A stretch of DNA of 62,985 nucleotides from Phycisphaerae bacterium (GTDB lineage: Bacteria > Planctomycetota > Phycisphaerae > SM23-33): contig JASLNT010000089.1 in the NCBI GenBank assembly GCA_030745875.1, positions 1-62,985 on the forward strand, read 5' to 3'. The notes below the pieces were generated by a model. The model searched no databases. It worked only from the letters and a program-made list of their open reading frames with translations, and was not told the DNA's origin. Each line of letters opens with the position of its first letter. Positions within the stretch are counted from its first letter, which is position 1. Shown piece by piece: positions 52,991 through 61,767 of the stretch. Both the position numbers and the translations under genes were made by a program.

Positions 52991-53021
52991 CCGGAAAGCT
53001 CCTTCCTGGAGTGGATCAGGC

Positions 53022-53261
53022 TTATGCGCTGTGTTCGGCAATGTAATCGATGGCCTGTCCAACGGTCTGAATCTTCTCGGCGTCTTCGTCGGGAATACTC
53101 AGTTCGAACTGGTCTTCGAATTCCATCACCAATTCAACGGTGTCGAGGCTGTCGGCGTTCAGATCGTTGACAAATGATGTCTCGCGAGTGATCTCGCTGG
53201 CGTCTTTGCCCATCTGCTCTGAAACTATCTCGATTACCTTGGCTTCAATATCGTCTGCCAC
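53022..53261 (-). CDS. acpP: Acyl carrier protein
   Basis: A 79-residue acidic carrier of acyl chains. The phosphopantetheine serine is in [17 protein letters not shown] near residue 40. The GTG at 53261 is chosen over ATG at 53276: GGAGG (53270-53274) lies 8 bases before the GTG, inside the longer frame, and the protein then begins [13 protein letters not shown] as usual for ACP. It has its own promoter (53333-53361) as well as read-through from fabG. Confidence 0.95.
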   Translation of the reverse strand: MADDIEAKVIEIVSEQMGKDASEITRETSFVNDLNADSLDTVELVMEFEDQFELSIPDEDAEKIQTVGQAIDYIAEHSA

Positions 53262-53332
53262 TTTTGCGACCTCCATATCTGGAAGTTCAAGAACTTACTG
53301 TTAATACTTAACGTTATCGATTTTGTCGCGGT

Positions 53333-53361
53333 ACTATATCGCGACCCGCCGGACCTTGCAA
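53333..53361 (-). promoter_or_regulatory. acpP promoter overlapped by an inverted repeat
   Basis: Minus strand: TTGCAA (53356-53361), 17-base spacer, TATAGT (53333-53338). GTCGCG (53325-53330) and CGCGAC (53340-53345) form a perfect 6-base inverted repeat around the -10, an operator-like position. Confidence 0.5.
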
Positions 53362-53426
53362 GCGAATCCTCGGTCCAATCCTACAGTTTCTTGTTCGTAG
53401 AGTCCAAATGCCCTTGGCGCAACGCC

Positions 53427-54164
53427 CTAAGTATGCATTCCGCCATCAACGCTTATGACCTGTCCGGTAATATAGGTCGACTCATCACCAGCCAGGAACG
53501 CCACAGCACAGGCGATATCGGCCGGCTGCCCGAACCTCTTAAGGGGAATCTGCGCCAAAGCCATATCTTTCGCCTGCTGGGGCAGCACGTCGGTCATCTC
53601 AGTCTGGATGAATCCGGGCGCCACAGCATTGCAGCGTATGTTCTTGCCCGCCAGTTCCTTGGCGGTGGTCTTGGTCAGCCCGATCATGCCGGCTTTGCTG
53701 GCGGCGTAGTTCGCCTGCCCGCGATTGCCTTCGATGCCCGAATAGCTGGCCATGTTTATGATTGAACCGGACTTCTGGCGAACCATGTACCTGCAAACCG
53801 CACGCGTACCGACAAAAGCACTGGTCAGATTCACGTTCAGCACGAGATTCCAATCTTCATCGCTCATCCGCATCAGCAGCCCGTCGCGCGTGATGCCCGC
53901 GTTGTTTACCAGCACGTCGATACGTTCGTGTTTGTCAGCCACTTCTTCGACCATCGCAGCAAAACCGTCCCCGTCGGTGACATCCAACGCCCTGGTTTCG
54001 AGCTTGCCGGGATCGCCCAACGTCTGGGGCAACGCGTCCAGGAGTTCGGCGTTCAGATCCACCGCCACCACCGTCATATCGACCGCAAGCAACTGCTTGA
54101 CAATCTCAAGCCCGATCCCGCGAGCGGCGCCGGTTACTATCGCAATCTTATTATTATCAGCCAT
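53427..54164 (-). CDS. fabG: 3-oxoacyl-[ACP] reductase
   Basis: A 245-residue SDR reducing 3-oxoacyl-ACP with NADPH. Seen: TGAARGIG near residue 12, NNAG near 91, the Ser-Tyr-Lys set in NMASYSGIEGNRGQANYAAS and the following K near 142-160, and the C-terminal VISVDGGMHT. AGGAT lies 5 bases before the ATG. It lies between fabD and acpP, in the standard order. Confidence 0.95.
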   Translation of the reverse strand: MADNNKIAIVTGAARGIGLEIVKQLLAVDMTVVAVDLNAELLDALPQTLGDPGKLETRALDVTDGDGFAAMVEEVADKHERIDVLVNNAGITRDGLLMRMSDEDWNLVLNVNLTSAFVGTRAVCRYMVRQKSGSIINMASYSGIEGNRGQANYAASKAGMIGLTKTTAKELAGKNIRCNAVAPGFIQTEMTDVLPQQAKDMALAQIPLKRFGQPADIACAVAFLAGDESTYITGQVISVDGGMHT

Positions 54165-54187
54165 TAGTATCCTCTGATTATCTCGTA

Positions 54188-55135
54188 TTAGTGACTTTCC
54201 GCGAGTTTTTCCACTGCCTTTTCGGAATTAAGGCTGGTGAAATTCGCTCGGCGATGAATTCTACGCATCAAACCGGCCAGTACGCGCCCCGGTCCGATCT
54301 CGAAGAATCTCTCAACACCGTCGGCAATCAACGCCTCCATCGATTGCCGCCAGCGGACCGGAGAGACCAATTGCGCAAGGAGCTTATCGCCGATCTGGTC
54401 GACCGCAGTGTGCGGTTTGCCGTCCACATTCGAAACCACGGGCACCGACGGATCGGCGAAACTCACGTCCTGGAGCGCTTCGGACAGTTTTTCCGCCGCC
54501 GGCGCCATGTAATCGCTGTGGAAGGCCCCAGCAACGTTCAGGGGCACTGTGCCCGAGGCGCCAAACTGCTCGGCCAGTTCCGCGGCCCGCAGACACGCCT
54601 CAACGCCTCCGGACAGAACAACCTGCCCGGGACAATTGAAATTCGCACAGGTCAGGGGTTGTCCGTTCGCGGCGGCTTGGCAGAGTTCGGCGGCTTGGTT
54701 TTCGTCAACGCCCAGTACGCACAGCATGCTCGACGGTTGCTGTTCGGCGGCGTCCTGCATAGCCCGCCCTCGCTTTGTCACAAGTTCAAGCGCCGTTTCA
54801 AGATCGACAGCTTGAGCAGCGTAAAGCGCGGTGTATTCCCCCAGCGATAGTCCGGCCATAACTGCTGGCGCGATATCCTGCTTCTGCTCGGGAGTCAAAA
54901 TCGAATCCATAACCGCCAGAGTAGCCGCCGAAACAGTGAATATGCACGGCTGTGCGTGATCGGTGCGGTCAAGAACATCCTGGGGACCATCGAAGCAGAG
55001 CTTGCGAATCGGCAAGGCGGTAACGGCTTCGGCGCGGTCGAATATCTCAGCGGCCGGTGTGAACGCCTCGCAGAGTTCGCGCCCCATACCGACCTTCTGC
55101 GCGCCTTGTCCGGGGAATAGATAAGCTGTCTTCAT
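54188..55135 (-). CDS. fabD: Malonyl-CoA:ACP transacylase
   Basis: A 315-residue enzyme loading malonate on ACP. Seen: the opening AYLFPGQGAQKVGMG, the nucleophile in GLSLGEYTALYAA near residue 93 and the His of NVAGAFHSDYM near 202. The ATG at 55135 is used; a TTG six codons upstream is less likely, though neither has a strong Shine-Dalgarno. Placed between fabH and fabG. Confidence 0.94.
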   Translation of the reverse strand: MKTAYLFPGQGAQKVGMGRELCEAFTPAAEIFDRAEAVTALPIRKLCFDGPQDVLDRTDHAQPCIFTVSAATLAVMDSILTPEQKQDIAPAVMAGLSLGEYTALYAAQAVDLETALELVTKRGRAMQDAAEQQPSSMLCVLGVDENQAAELCQAAANGQPLTCANFNCPGQVVLSGGVEACLRAAELAEQFGASGTVPLNVAGAFHSDYMAPAAEKLSEALQDVSFADPSVPVVSNVDGKPHTAVDQIGDKLLAQLVSPVRWRQSMEALIADGVERFFEIGPGRVLAGLMRRIHRRANFTSLNSEKAVEKLAESH

Positions 55136-55165
55136 GGTAGTTGCGATTCTCAAATTCCAGGTATA

Positions 55166-56158
55166 TCAGAGTTTAATGACCGCACCGGCCCAGGTAAGCC
55201 CAGCCCCGAACGCCACGAGAATAATCGTGGATCCGGGCCCGATGCATCCCTGGCGCCATGCTTCAGACATAGCGAGCGGAACTGAACCGGCGGAAGTATT
55301 TCCGTACTTATCTATATTGACGAAGACCTTGTCCATCGGGAAATTGAACTTCTTGGCCGCCGAGCTGATAACGCGGAGGTTAACTTGGTGCGGAATAACC
55401 ATGTCAACGTCATCGGGGCTCAAATTGCATTTTTCCAGGCAGTCGCCCAGAAGCCACTGCATCTTCTCGACGGCGAACTTGTAGACGTCCCGCCCGCGCA
55501 TCTTTATGAAATGGTCGCGATTGGCGATAGTCTCAGCCGTACCACGCACTCTCGTACCGCCGGCGGGTATGTGAATATAGTCCCATCCGCTTCCTTCAGC
55601 GTGCAGAACGGTATGTATAACGCCTTTTTCATCATCGTCGGACGCCGTGAGCACGGCGGCGCCGGCCCCGTCGCCGAACAGAATGCAGCTTCCGCGATCT
55701 TCGTAATCGGTTATGGAGCTTAGTATGTCGACGCCGATGACCAACACGCGTTTGTACGTGCCCGTGTTTATAAACTGGCTGCCAACGGTAAGAGCGTAAA
55801 TGTATCCGCTGCAGGCGGCGGCGACGTCGAACGCAGGTATACCCTTCACTCCGAGTTCGGATTGAATCACGCAGGCGGTGGTGGGAAGGGGCATTTCCGG
55901 CGTGATTGTCGCACAGATGATCAGGTCCAGTTCGTCAGCGGACATTCCGGCCTGGTTCAGCGCTTCTGTGGCTGCTTCCACGGCGAGGGTGACGGTGCTT
56001 TGCCCGTCAGAGACGATGCGGCGTTCCTTAATCCCCGTACGTTGAGTTATCCACTCGTCGTTGGTGTCAAGCATCTGCTCCAGATCGGCGTTGGACAACA
56101 CCTTCTCCGGAACGGCCGAACCGAGGCCTGCGATTGCTGCACGTGGGGAATTGCCCAT
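55166..56158 (-). CDS. fabH: 3-oxoacyl-[ACP] synthase III
   Basis: A 330-residue initiating condensing enzyme. Catalytic Cys in DVAAACSGYIYAL near residue 113, His in VIPHQVNLRVI near 254 and Asn in NIDKYGNTSAGS near 284. Its ATG overlaps the plsX stop (TAATG), so translation is coupled. Confidence 0.95.
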   Translation of the reverse strand: MGNSPRAAIAGLGSAVPEKVLSNADLEQMLDTNDEWITQRTGIKERRIVSDGQSTVTLAVEAATEALNQAGMSADELDLIICATITPEMPLPTTACVIQSELGVKGIPAFDVAAACSGYIYALTVGSQFINTGTYKRVLVIGVDILSSITDYEDRGSCILFGDGAGAAVLTASDDDEKGVIHTVLHAEGSGWDYIHIPAGGTRVRGTAETIANRDHFIKMRGRDVYKFAVEKMQWLLGDCLEKCNLSPDDVDMVIPHQVNLRVISSAAKKFNFPMDKVFVNIDKYGNTSAGSVPLAMSEAWRQGCIGPGSTIILVAFGAGLTWAGAVIKL

Positions 56159-57162
56159 TAACTGTCCTCTGGTCCCTGCGACAGGACTTCCACGATGCGT
56201 TCATTCATCTGGCGGTTAGCAAGTTCCCTGACTACGGTGACGGCATTCATTATGCCTCGGTTGTCGCTGGCTCCGTGGCATATGATGCAGAGTCCATTGA
56301 CGCCCAACAGCGGGGCTCCACCGTATTCGTTGAAGTCGTATTTGGCGAAGGTCGAAAGCCCAACCTGCTTCAATGCGGAAATCTGGTCGGGAAGAACTAT
56401 ACCCAACTCCTTGATCATCGCCGACATCAGGCCCTCGACTATCCCTTCCAGCACTTTGAGCATGACATTGCCCACAAACCCCTCGCATATCATCACATCG
56501 CAGACGCCGCTGAACAGGTCGCGTCCTTCGACGTTGCCTACAAACGGGATGCGCGAGTCATTCTGGAAGAGTTCTCTGGTCTTCTTTACCAGATCGTTAC
56601 CCTTGGCCTCTTCAGTACCGATGCTCAGGAGGCCCACTCTGGGCTCGGGAATGTCGCACATGGCGCTGAGGTAGACTGAGGCCATCAGACCGTATTGGTA
56701 CAGGTGCAGCGGGCGACAACTTACGTTGGCCCCGACGTCACAGACGGCCACCGGACCGCGGGGAGTCGGAGTTACTATGGCGATTCCGGGGCGATGAACG
56801 CCTTTGAGGCGTCTGAGCAGCATCTGCCCTGCCGCGGCGAACGCGCCGGTGTTGCCCGCGGAAATGCACGCATCAATCTCGCGTTCCTTGTGCAACCGAA
56901 CCAGCACCGCGATAGATGAATCAGGCTTGGAACGCAAAGCTTCCACAGGCGATTCGTTCATCCCGACCACCTGCGAAGCATGACGGATTTCGATATGCTT
57001 TTCCCACCCATCGTTTCCGGACAGATGCTTGAGGATAATGTCCTTATCGCCCACCAGAACGATCTTGTCATCCTCGTTCAGCGACGCGCAGGCATCGAGC
57101 GCTCCCTGGACCTCGGCCCTGGGCGCACCGTCCCCCCCCATGGCATCGATGCCAATTCGCAT
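56158..57162 (-). CDS. plsX: Phosphate acyltransferase
   Basis: A 334-residue enzyme making acyl-phosphate from acyl-ACP for phospholipid synthesis. Seen: the opening RIGIDAMGGDGAP, then SAGNTGAFAAAGQMLL near residue 100 and VCDVGANVSCRP near 135, and SIGTEEAKGNDLVKKTREL near 177. GGAG is 8 bases before the ATG, inside the last codons of rpmF. Linked to rpmF and fabH as in most bacteria. Confidence 0.95.
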   Translation of the reverse strand: MRIGIDAMGGDGAPRAEVQGALDACASLNEDDKIVLVGDKDIILKHLSGNDGWEKHIEIRHASQVVGMNESPVEALRSKPDSSIAVLVRLHKEREIDACISAGNTGAFAAAGQMLLRRLKGVHRPGIAIVTPTPRGPVAVCDVGANVSCRPLHLYQYGLMASVYLSAMCDIPEPRVGLLSIGTEEAKGNDLVKKTRELFQNDSRIPFVGNVEGRDLFSGVCDVMICEGFVGNVMLKVLEGIVEGLMSAMIKELGIVLPDQISALKQVGLSTFAKYDFNEYGGAPLLGVNGLCIICHGASDNRGIMNAVTVVRELANRQMNERIVEVLSQGPEDS

Positions 57163-57165
57163 CGA

Positions 57166-57348
57166 TTAACTCCCTTTTTCAATCTTCAAACTTAATCCGG
57201 GACGAACGTAACCACAGTTCTCACACGCAGCATGCGGCAATTTCGGCGAGTTGCACTGGGGGCAATCGGCGATATTGGGAGCGGCCTTGGCGTGGTGGCT
57301 GCGACGCTTTCGCGTCCGGGCTCGAGATATCTTCTGTTTCGGAAGCAT
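57166..57348 (-). CDS. rpmF: 50S ribosomal protein L32
   Basis: A 60-residue protein: basic N-terminus (LPKQKISRARTRKRRSH), then a zinc ribbon with CPQC and CENC (residues 29-45). All four cysteines are kept, so this is the zinc-binding form. It leads the rpmF-plsX-fabH operon; the usual upstream DUF177 (YceD) gene is absent. The promoter and a leader hairpin lie upstream. Confidence 0.95.
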   Translation of the reverse strand: MLPKQKISRARTRKRRSHHAKAAPNIADCPQCNSPKLPHAACENCGYVRPGLSLKIEKGS

Positions 57349-57390
57349 CGGTAAACTCCATACTAACTACTTATCTGTTCTAAAGTACGA

Positions 57391-57432
57391 CACCGGCAGG
57401 TGCGCATATGCAGCCAACGCTCACTGCCGGTG
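57391..57432 (-). promoter_or_regulatory. Leader hairpin of the rpmF operon
   Basis: CACCGGCAG (57391-57399) and CTGCCGGTG (57424-57432) form a perfect 9-base stem with a 24-base loop in the 5' leader, between the promoter and rpmF. Candidate site for ribosomal-protein feedback. Confidence 0.45.
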
Positions 57433-57441
57433 GTCTGGAGA

Positions 57442-57470
57442 AAGATAGAAACCTGCGGCAACTTTGTCAA
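57442..57470 (-). promoter_or_regulatory. Strong promoter of the rpmF-plsX-fab operon
   Basis: Minus strand: TTGACA (57465-57470), 17-base spacer, TATCTT (57442-57447). Perfect -35. Leader about 85 bases. Confidence 0.65.
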
Positions 57471-57715
57471 GGAAAAATCTTTACCGGGATGACGCGGATG
57501 TGAGAAGTTCTTCCGGTATTATACCGCCAAGGCGTTTTGTAGGACCCAGTAGACGTTCGACTGCACAGTTTGGTCAAGAGCGACCAAGGCCATCATCCCT
57601 TCGGCGTTGGGCTGTTCAAGAGACCGTTAGACAGTTCGCGGGAACTTTCTCGTTGCGGCGGGGTCAAATAGAATGAAGCAACCGCACATAATCCGGACCT
57701 CCTGAAGGGAATGTG
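57471..57715. other. Gap between rpmF promoter and lipoprotein gene
   Basis: No gene is supported; the short plus-strand frame at 57464-57676 is Arg/Ser-rich with no Shine-Dalgarno and looks spurious. Confidence 0.5.
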
Positions 57716-58972
57716 ATGATGAAGGCGATTTTGGCGACTTGCGCACTACTGACAGTTGGGCTCGTCGGTGCGTGCACCAGCGGAGTCGGAACCGGAAGTG
57801 TCGGGAAAGTGAACCCCCAGAGCGACTTGGCGCCAGGGACCCACCAGCAGATTGTCGCGTACCAGCGGGGCCGAAGTCCTTGGCTGCAAAATGTATCGCC
57901 GGACGTCTTCTTGCTGCGACGGCGGATCTTCGAACTTCGCCACCGACTTATTGCCTCGGGACAAGTCGTCCCAACCGATACGACAGGCCATCGTAACGCG
58001 ATCGAAGACCTGGCGGTGGAAGTAAGCCTGCCGAAGACGCACGTTTGCGGGCAGGTGTTGACGCTCGACGTTACTTTCCATAACCGCAGCCGAGAGCCGA
58101 TGTGCCTGCTGGTGTGGGACCGGGCGTTCAACGTGCATTTGCTCCACGAGAGCGGTCGGATTCCGCGCCCGCCGCCAGCGCTGGCGGTCGCGAAGTCGGC
58201 CATGGTCCCTGTCCCGCGTCCGGCTGATTACCGCACTCTGGCTGCCGATGAGCGTTTCACTCGCAAACTCACGCTTCGACACCTGCCGCCCAACCTGCCG
58301 CCAGGCTTGTACCAGGCGGCGGTCGACTATTCCTCATGGTCGAGTGTGAGCAAGCCTGAGGTGACCCTTGGCACGGCCGGGAGCCTGGTTCAGGAAGTGC
58401 GTTTCACGCTCGGCAGCGATGTCGGCGGCCTGCGGGGGACGCTCCAACTGGCTGAGCCGTCCCCGGCCCGGTCGGGCAAGGCCCCTGCTTTTCTAGCTAC
58501 GTTGAAGAACACGACCGGCCGCGGTATCCAGATTCAACTCTGGCCGGGGATGCTGATCTTCGGTGATGTTCGCACCGGCAAGGAGATCGTGTTTAGTCAG
58601 ACGGCGATTGAACCGGCCAACATGATGTCCAGGCATCCGCAAGGCTACCCTATACGGTCCTCGTACCGAACCTTGCGACCTGGTGAGGAGTTGACGCTGC
58701 AGATTCGTCCCCTTACCACCTTTGACGGGCAGAGGACGCGATCCTGGCGGGAGGTGCTTGCCTCAGGCCGAAACTACGAGGTCCGCTGGCATTACTACAA
58801 TGACTCGGGCTGGTTCATCGAGGACGGTCGGTTCCTGCAATTCGGCAATGTATGGATGGGGCGCCTGGGCTCCAAGCCCCTGCCATTGACGTTGGGCAGT
58901 GACCCCGCGCCTGACAAGCGCCGGCTGGGCGATAATAGCCAAGCTCAACTCAACTTTTCACCAACCCACTGA
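57716..58972 (+). CDS. Hypothetical lipoprotein
   Basis: A 418-residue protein with a lipobox (LVGAC, near residue 19). Two beta-rich domains can be read (LTLDVTFHNRSREPMCLLVW near 120; FLATLKNTTGRGIQIQLWPG near 265), like immunoglobulin-type sandwiches; no enzymatic motif. The start is one of three tandem start codons (57713, 57716, 57719); GAAGGGA sits 5-8 bases upstream of the last two. Its 3' end overlaps the convergent alaS gene by 28 bases. Function unknown. Confidence 0.78.
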   Translation: MMKAILATCALLTVGLVGACTSGVGTGSVGKVNPQSDLAPGTHQQIVAYQRGRSPWLQNVSPDVFLLRRRIFELRHRLIASGQVVPTDTTGHRNAIEDLAVEVSLPKTHVCGQVLTLDVTFHNRSREPMCLLVWDRAFNVHLLHESGRIPRPPPALAVAKSAMVPVPRPADYRTLAADERFTRKLTLRHLPPNLPPGLYQAAVDYSSWSSVSKPEVTLGTAGSLVQEVRFTLGSDVGGLRGTLQLAEPSPARSGKAPAFLATLKNTTGRGIQIQLWPGMLIFGDVRTGKEIVFSQTAIEPANMMSRHPQGYPIRSSYRTLRPGEELTLQIRPLTTFDGQRTRSWREVLASGRNYEVRWHYYNDSGWFIEDGRFLQFGNVWMGRLGSKPLPLTLGSDPAPDKRRLGDNSQAQLNFSPTH

Positions 58973-61647
58973 CCTGCGGCCTCCAGGGCATCGGGCAGCT
59001 TGTCGGGGTCCTTGCCTCCGGCCTGGGCGAGCGTCGCCTTGCCCCCCCCTCCGCCGCCTACCACCGGGGCGACAGCTTTTACCCAATCGCCTGCTTTTAC
59101 GCCCGAAGCGTCAACCATTTCCTGGCTAACCATTGCTATCAGAATGACTTTCGAGCCAGCGGCGCCGCCGATGAACACAGCGGCGGCGCCCTTTTGACGC
59201 TCTTTATCGCAGAAACCGCGCATCTGACCCGGATCGGCGCCGTCAGACAGCGCCACCAACACCTTGCCCTGGGCGCTGTCTGTCTCCGAGACAATCGAAG
59301 TCGCCCCGCCGCCACCGCCCCCGCCGCCCTTGCGCAACTTCTTGATTTCCTTCTGCATCGCAGCCACACGGTCGATCAGGCCGTCGGCGGGCAGTTTGAG
59401 TGCGCCCGAGAGCCCTTTGACCACCGCATCAATACGCTGGATGTGCTCGACGGCCTTGTGGCCCGTCAGCGCCGTGATCCGCCGCACGCCTTTGGCCACC
59501 GATTCTTCCGAAACAATCTTGAACAGTCCGATCCCGCCGGTGCGCCCCATGTGCGTCCCGCCGCATAACTCGATGGCGTAATCCTCGTCGGCGTCTTCCA
59601 TTTCACTGGCCGCTCCGATCGAAACCACGCGAACTTCCTGCCCGTATTTCTCGCCGAACACCGCGCGAACGCCGGGTATCTTCTTGGCGTCATCCAGCGA
59701 CATGTTGTTAATCGCAACATCCTCATCGGCCATGATCCTGTCATTTACAAGGCGCTCGACCTCGCCGAGTTCTTCGGCGCTTACAGCCTTGCCGTGCGAA
59801 AAGTCAAACCGCAGGTGATCGGGCCCCACTTCGCTGCCGGCCTGGTTGACCTGGTCGCCGACCACCCTTCTCAGCGCCCAGTTCAGCAAGTGCGTGGCCG
59901 TGTGGTTCCGCATCGTCGCCAGGCGCTCCGTGTTTACTTCGCATCGCACTGCCTGGCCGACCTGCAGCGTTCCTTCTTCAACCTTGCCCACGTGCAGAAC
60001 GCAATCGCCGGCGACCTGCGTATCACTGACGGCAAAGCTTCCGCCTTCCCACACCAACTGTCCCGAGTCGCCCAACTGACCGCCGGACTGCCCGTAGAAA
60101 TTCGTTTTATCCAACACCACCACCGCCTCGGAGCCGCTGGTGAGCTCTCCTTCGGTGATAAAACTCTCGCCGTCAACCCAGCCGACAACAGCGGCCCCAA
60201 CGGGCTGGTCGGAATATTTGCTGCTGTCGTCGCAGGCGGGCAGCCCTGAAACCGCGTCAACCTTGAACGTAGACCCGTCGCCCTTGCTGGCGTCGCGGTG
60301 GGCGTCCATCTCGGCGCGGAAAGAGTCCATGTCGACTTCCAGGTCGATCTCGGCGGCCATTAGTTGCGTCAGATCCACCGGAAATCCGTAAGTTGCATAC
60401 AGATCGAACGCTACATCGCCGCCCAGAACGCTCTGCCCGGCGGATTTGAGCTTCTCGGCCTGGCGGTTGAATAGTTGGATCCCGCGGTCGAGCGTGCGAC
60501 CGAACGATTCCTCCTCCTCAGTGATCGTCGCGATGACGTAGTCTTTTCGCTCGACCAGTTCTTCGAAAACGTCGCCCATAACTTCGACAACAGTTTCGAC
60601 AAGCCCGGCCAGGAACGAGCCTTGGATGTTCAGATACTGCCTGCCATAGCGAGCGGCCCGCCTCAGGATGCGGCGCACAACGTATCCGCGCCCTTCGTTG
60701 GAGGGGATTATTCCGTCTGAGATTGCGAAGGTTAGAGCACGTGCGTGGTCGGCGATGACCCTGCACGCCACGTTGCCTATGTCGTCGGCGTCGGCTACGT
60801 CGAATCGATCTTCGATGCCCGCCGACGCGCCGTAGCGGTGGTCGGTAAGCGTTTCGATCTTTTCGATAATCGGGACGAACAGGTCGGTGGCGTAGTTGCT
60901 CTTCTTGCCCTGCATCGCCATGCCCACGCGCTCTAGCCCCATGCCCGTATCAACGTGCCTGGCCGGAAGCGGCGTCAACTTACCGTCGGTGCCGCGGTTG
61001 AACTGTATAAACACCAGGTTCCATATCTCGATGACGCGGGCGTCGTCGGCGTTTACCAGCGAGGCGCCCGAACCGTCTTTGGTCATGTCTATGTGCACTT
61101 CGCTGCACGGGCCGCACGGACCGGTGTCGCCCATCTCCCAGAAGTTATCCTTCTTGTTGCCCAGCAGGATGTGCGACGGGTCGATATCGGTAAGTTCGGC
61201 CCAGAGCGCCTTCGCATCGTCGTCGGCCTCCAGACCTTCGGACTCGTCGCCTTCGAACACCGTGGCGTACAGGCGGTCCTTCGGAAGGCCCCATACTTCG
61301 GTAAGAAGCTCCCAGGCCCACTTGATCGCATCTTCCTTGAAATAGTCGCCGAAACTCCAGTTGCCCAGCATTTCGAAGAACGTGTGGTGGTAGGTGTCTC
61401 GTCCGACGTCTTCAAGGTCGTTGTGCTTACCGCCCGCTCGGATGCATTTCTGGGTGTTCGCGGCGCGCACGTAATCGCGAGTGGCGGTGCCCAGGAACAG
61501 TTCCTTGTACTGGTTCATTCCCGCGTTGGTGAACAGCAGCGTGGGATCGTCGCCAGGCAGGAGCGAGCTGGACCGGACGAACGTATGTCCGCGGTCTTCG
61601 AAGAACTTGATGAAGTCGGCTCGGATTTCTTTGCATGTGCGGCTCAT
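58945..61647 (-). CDS. alaS: Alanine--tRNA ligase
   Basis: A 900-residue enzyme charging tRNA-Ala. Class II core at the N-terminus (GRDTYHHTFFEMLGNWSFGD near residue 82), the editing-domain HTATHLL near 577 and CGGTHMG near 693, then a C-terminal DHHA1-like part with GGGGGGKATLAQAGG. The linker near residue 770 carries eight consecutive Gly (RKGGGGGGGGAT), longer than usual. AAGGAT lies upstream of the ATG. Full length; editing residues are present. Confidence 0.96.
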   Translation of the reverse strand: MSRTCKEIRADFIKFFEDRGHTFVRSSSLLPGDDPTLLFTNAGMNQYKELFLGTATRDYVRAANTQKCIRAGGKHNDLEDVGRDTYHHTFFEMLGNWSFGDYFKEDAIKWAWELLTEVWGLPKDRLYATVFEGDESEGLEADDDAKALWAELTDIDPSHILLGNKKDNFWEMGDTGPCGPCSEVHIDMTKDGSGASLVNADDARVIEIWNLVFIQFNRGTDGKLTPLPARHVDTGMGLERVGMAMQGKKSNYATDLFVPIIEKIETLTDHRYGASAGIEDRFDVADADDIGNVACRVIADHARALTFAISDGIIPSNEGRGYVVRRILRRAARYGRQYLNIQGSFLAGLVETVVEVMGDVFEELVERKDYVIATITEEEESFGRTLDRGIQLFNRQAEKLKSAGQSVLGGDVAFDLYATYGFPVDLTQLMAAEIDLEVDMDSFRAEMDAHRDASKGDGSTFKVDAVSGLPACDDSSKYSDQPVGAAVVGWVDGESFITEGELTSGSEAVVVLDKTNFYGQSGGQLGDSGQLVWEGGSFAVSDTQVAGDCVLHVGKVEEGTLQVGQAVRCEVNTERLATMRNHTATHLLNWALRRVVGDQVNQAGSEVGPDHLRFDFSHGKAVSAEELGEVERLVNDRIMADEDVAINNMSLDDAKKIPGVRAVFGEKYGQEVRVVSIGAASEMEDADEDYAIELCGGTHMGRTGGIGLFKIVSEESVAKGVRRITALTGHKAVEHIQRIDAVVKGLSGALKLPADGLIDRVAAMQKEIKKLRKGGGGGGGGATSIVSETDSAQGKVLVALSDGADPGQMRGFCDKERQKGAAAVFIGGAAGSKVILIAMVSQEMVDASGVKAGDWVKAVAPVVGGGGGGKATLAQAGGKDPDKLPDALEAAGQWVGEKLS

Positions 61648-61702
61648 CGTTACATCCTTACAAGTGCAGATGGATTTTCAGATTCTCACGTCGTTTGGAA
61701 TC

Positions 61703-61719
61703 GGGCGATTTTATCGCCC
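61703..61719 (-). terminator. Hairpin between ispG and alaS
   Basis: GGGCGAT (61703-61709) and ATCGCCC (61713-61719) form a perfect 7-base stem with a 3-base loop. It lies after ispG and before alaS on the minus strand. Either an ispG terminator or part of the alaS leader; no T-run. Confidence 0.4.
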
Positions 61720-61767
61720 CCAAAGAACAGCTGCAAAGGTTTTCCCGCCCCGATTTGCCGAAAGCAA

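Noticed and set aside
61648..61767. T-box riboswitch before alaS.
   Set aside because: Only a 7-base hairpin is present; no specifier loop or T-box sequence could be found in 120 bases.
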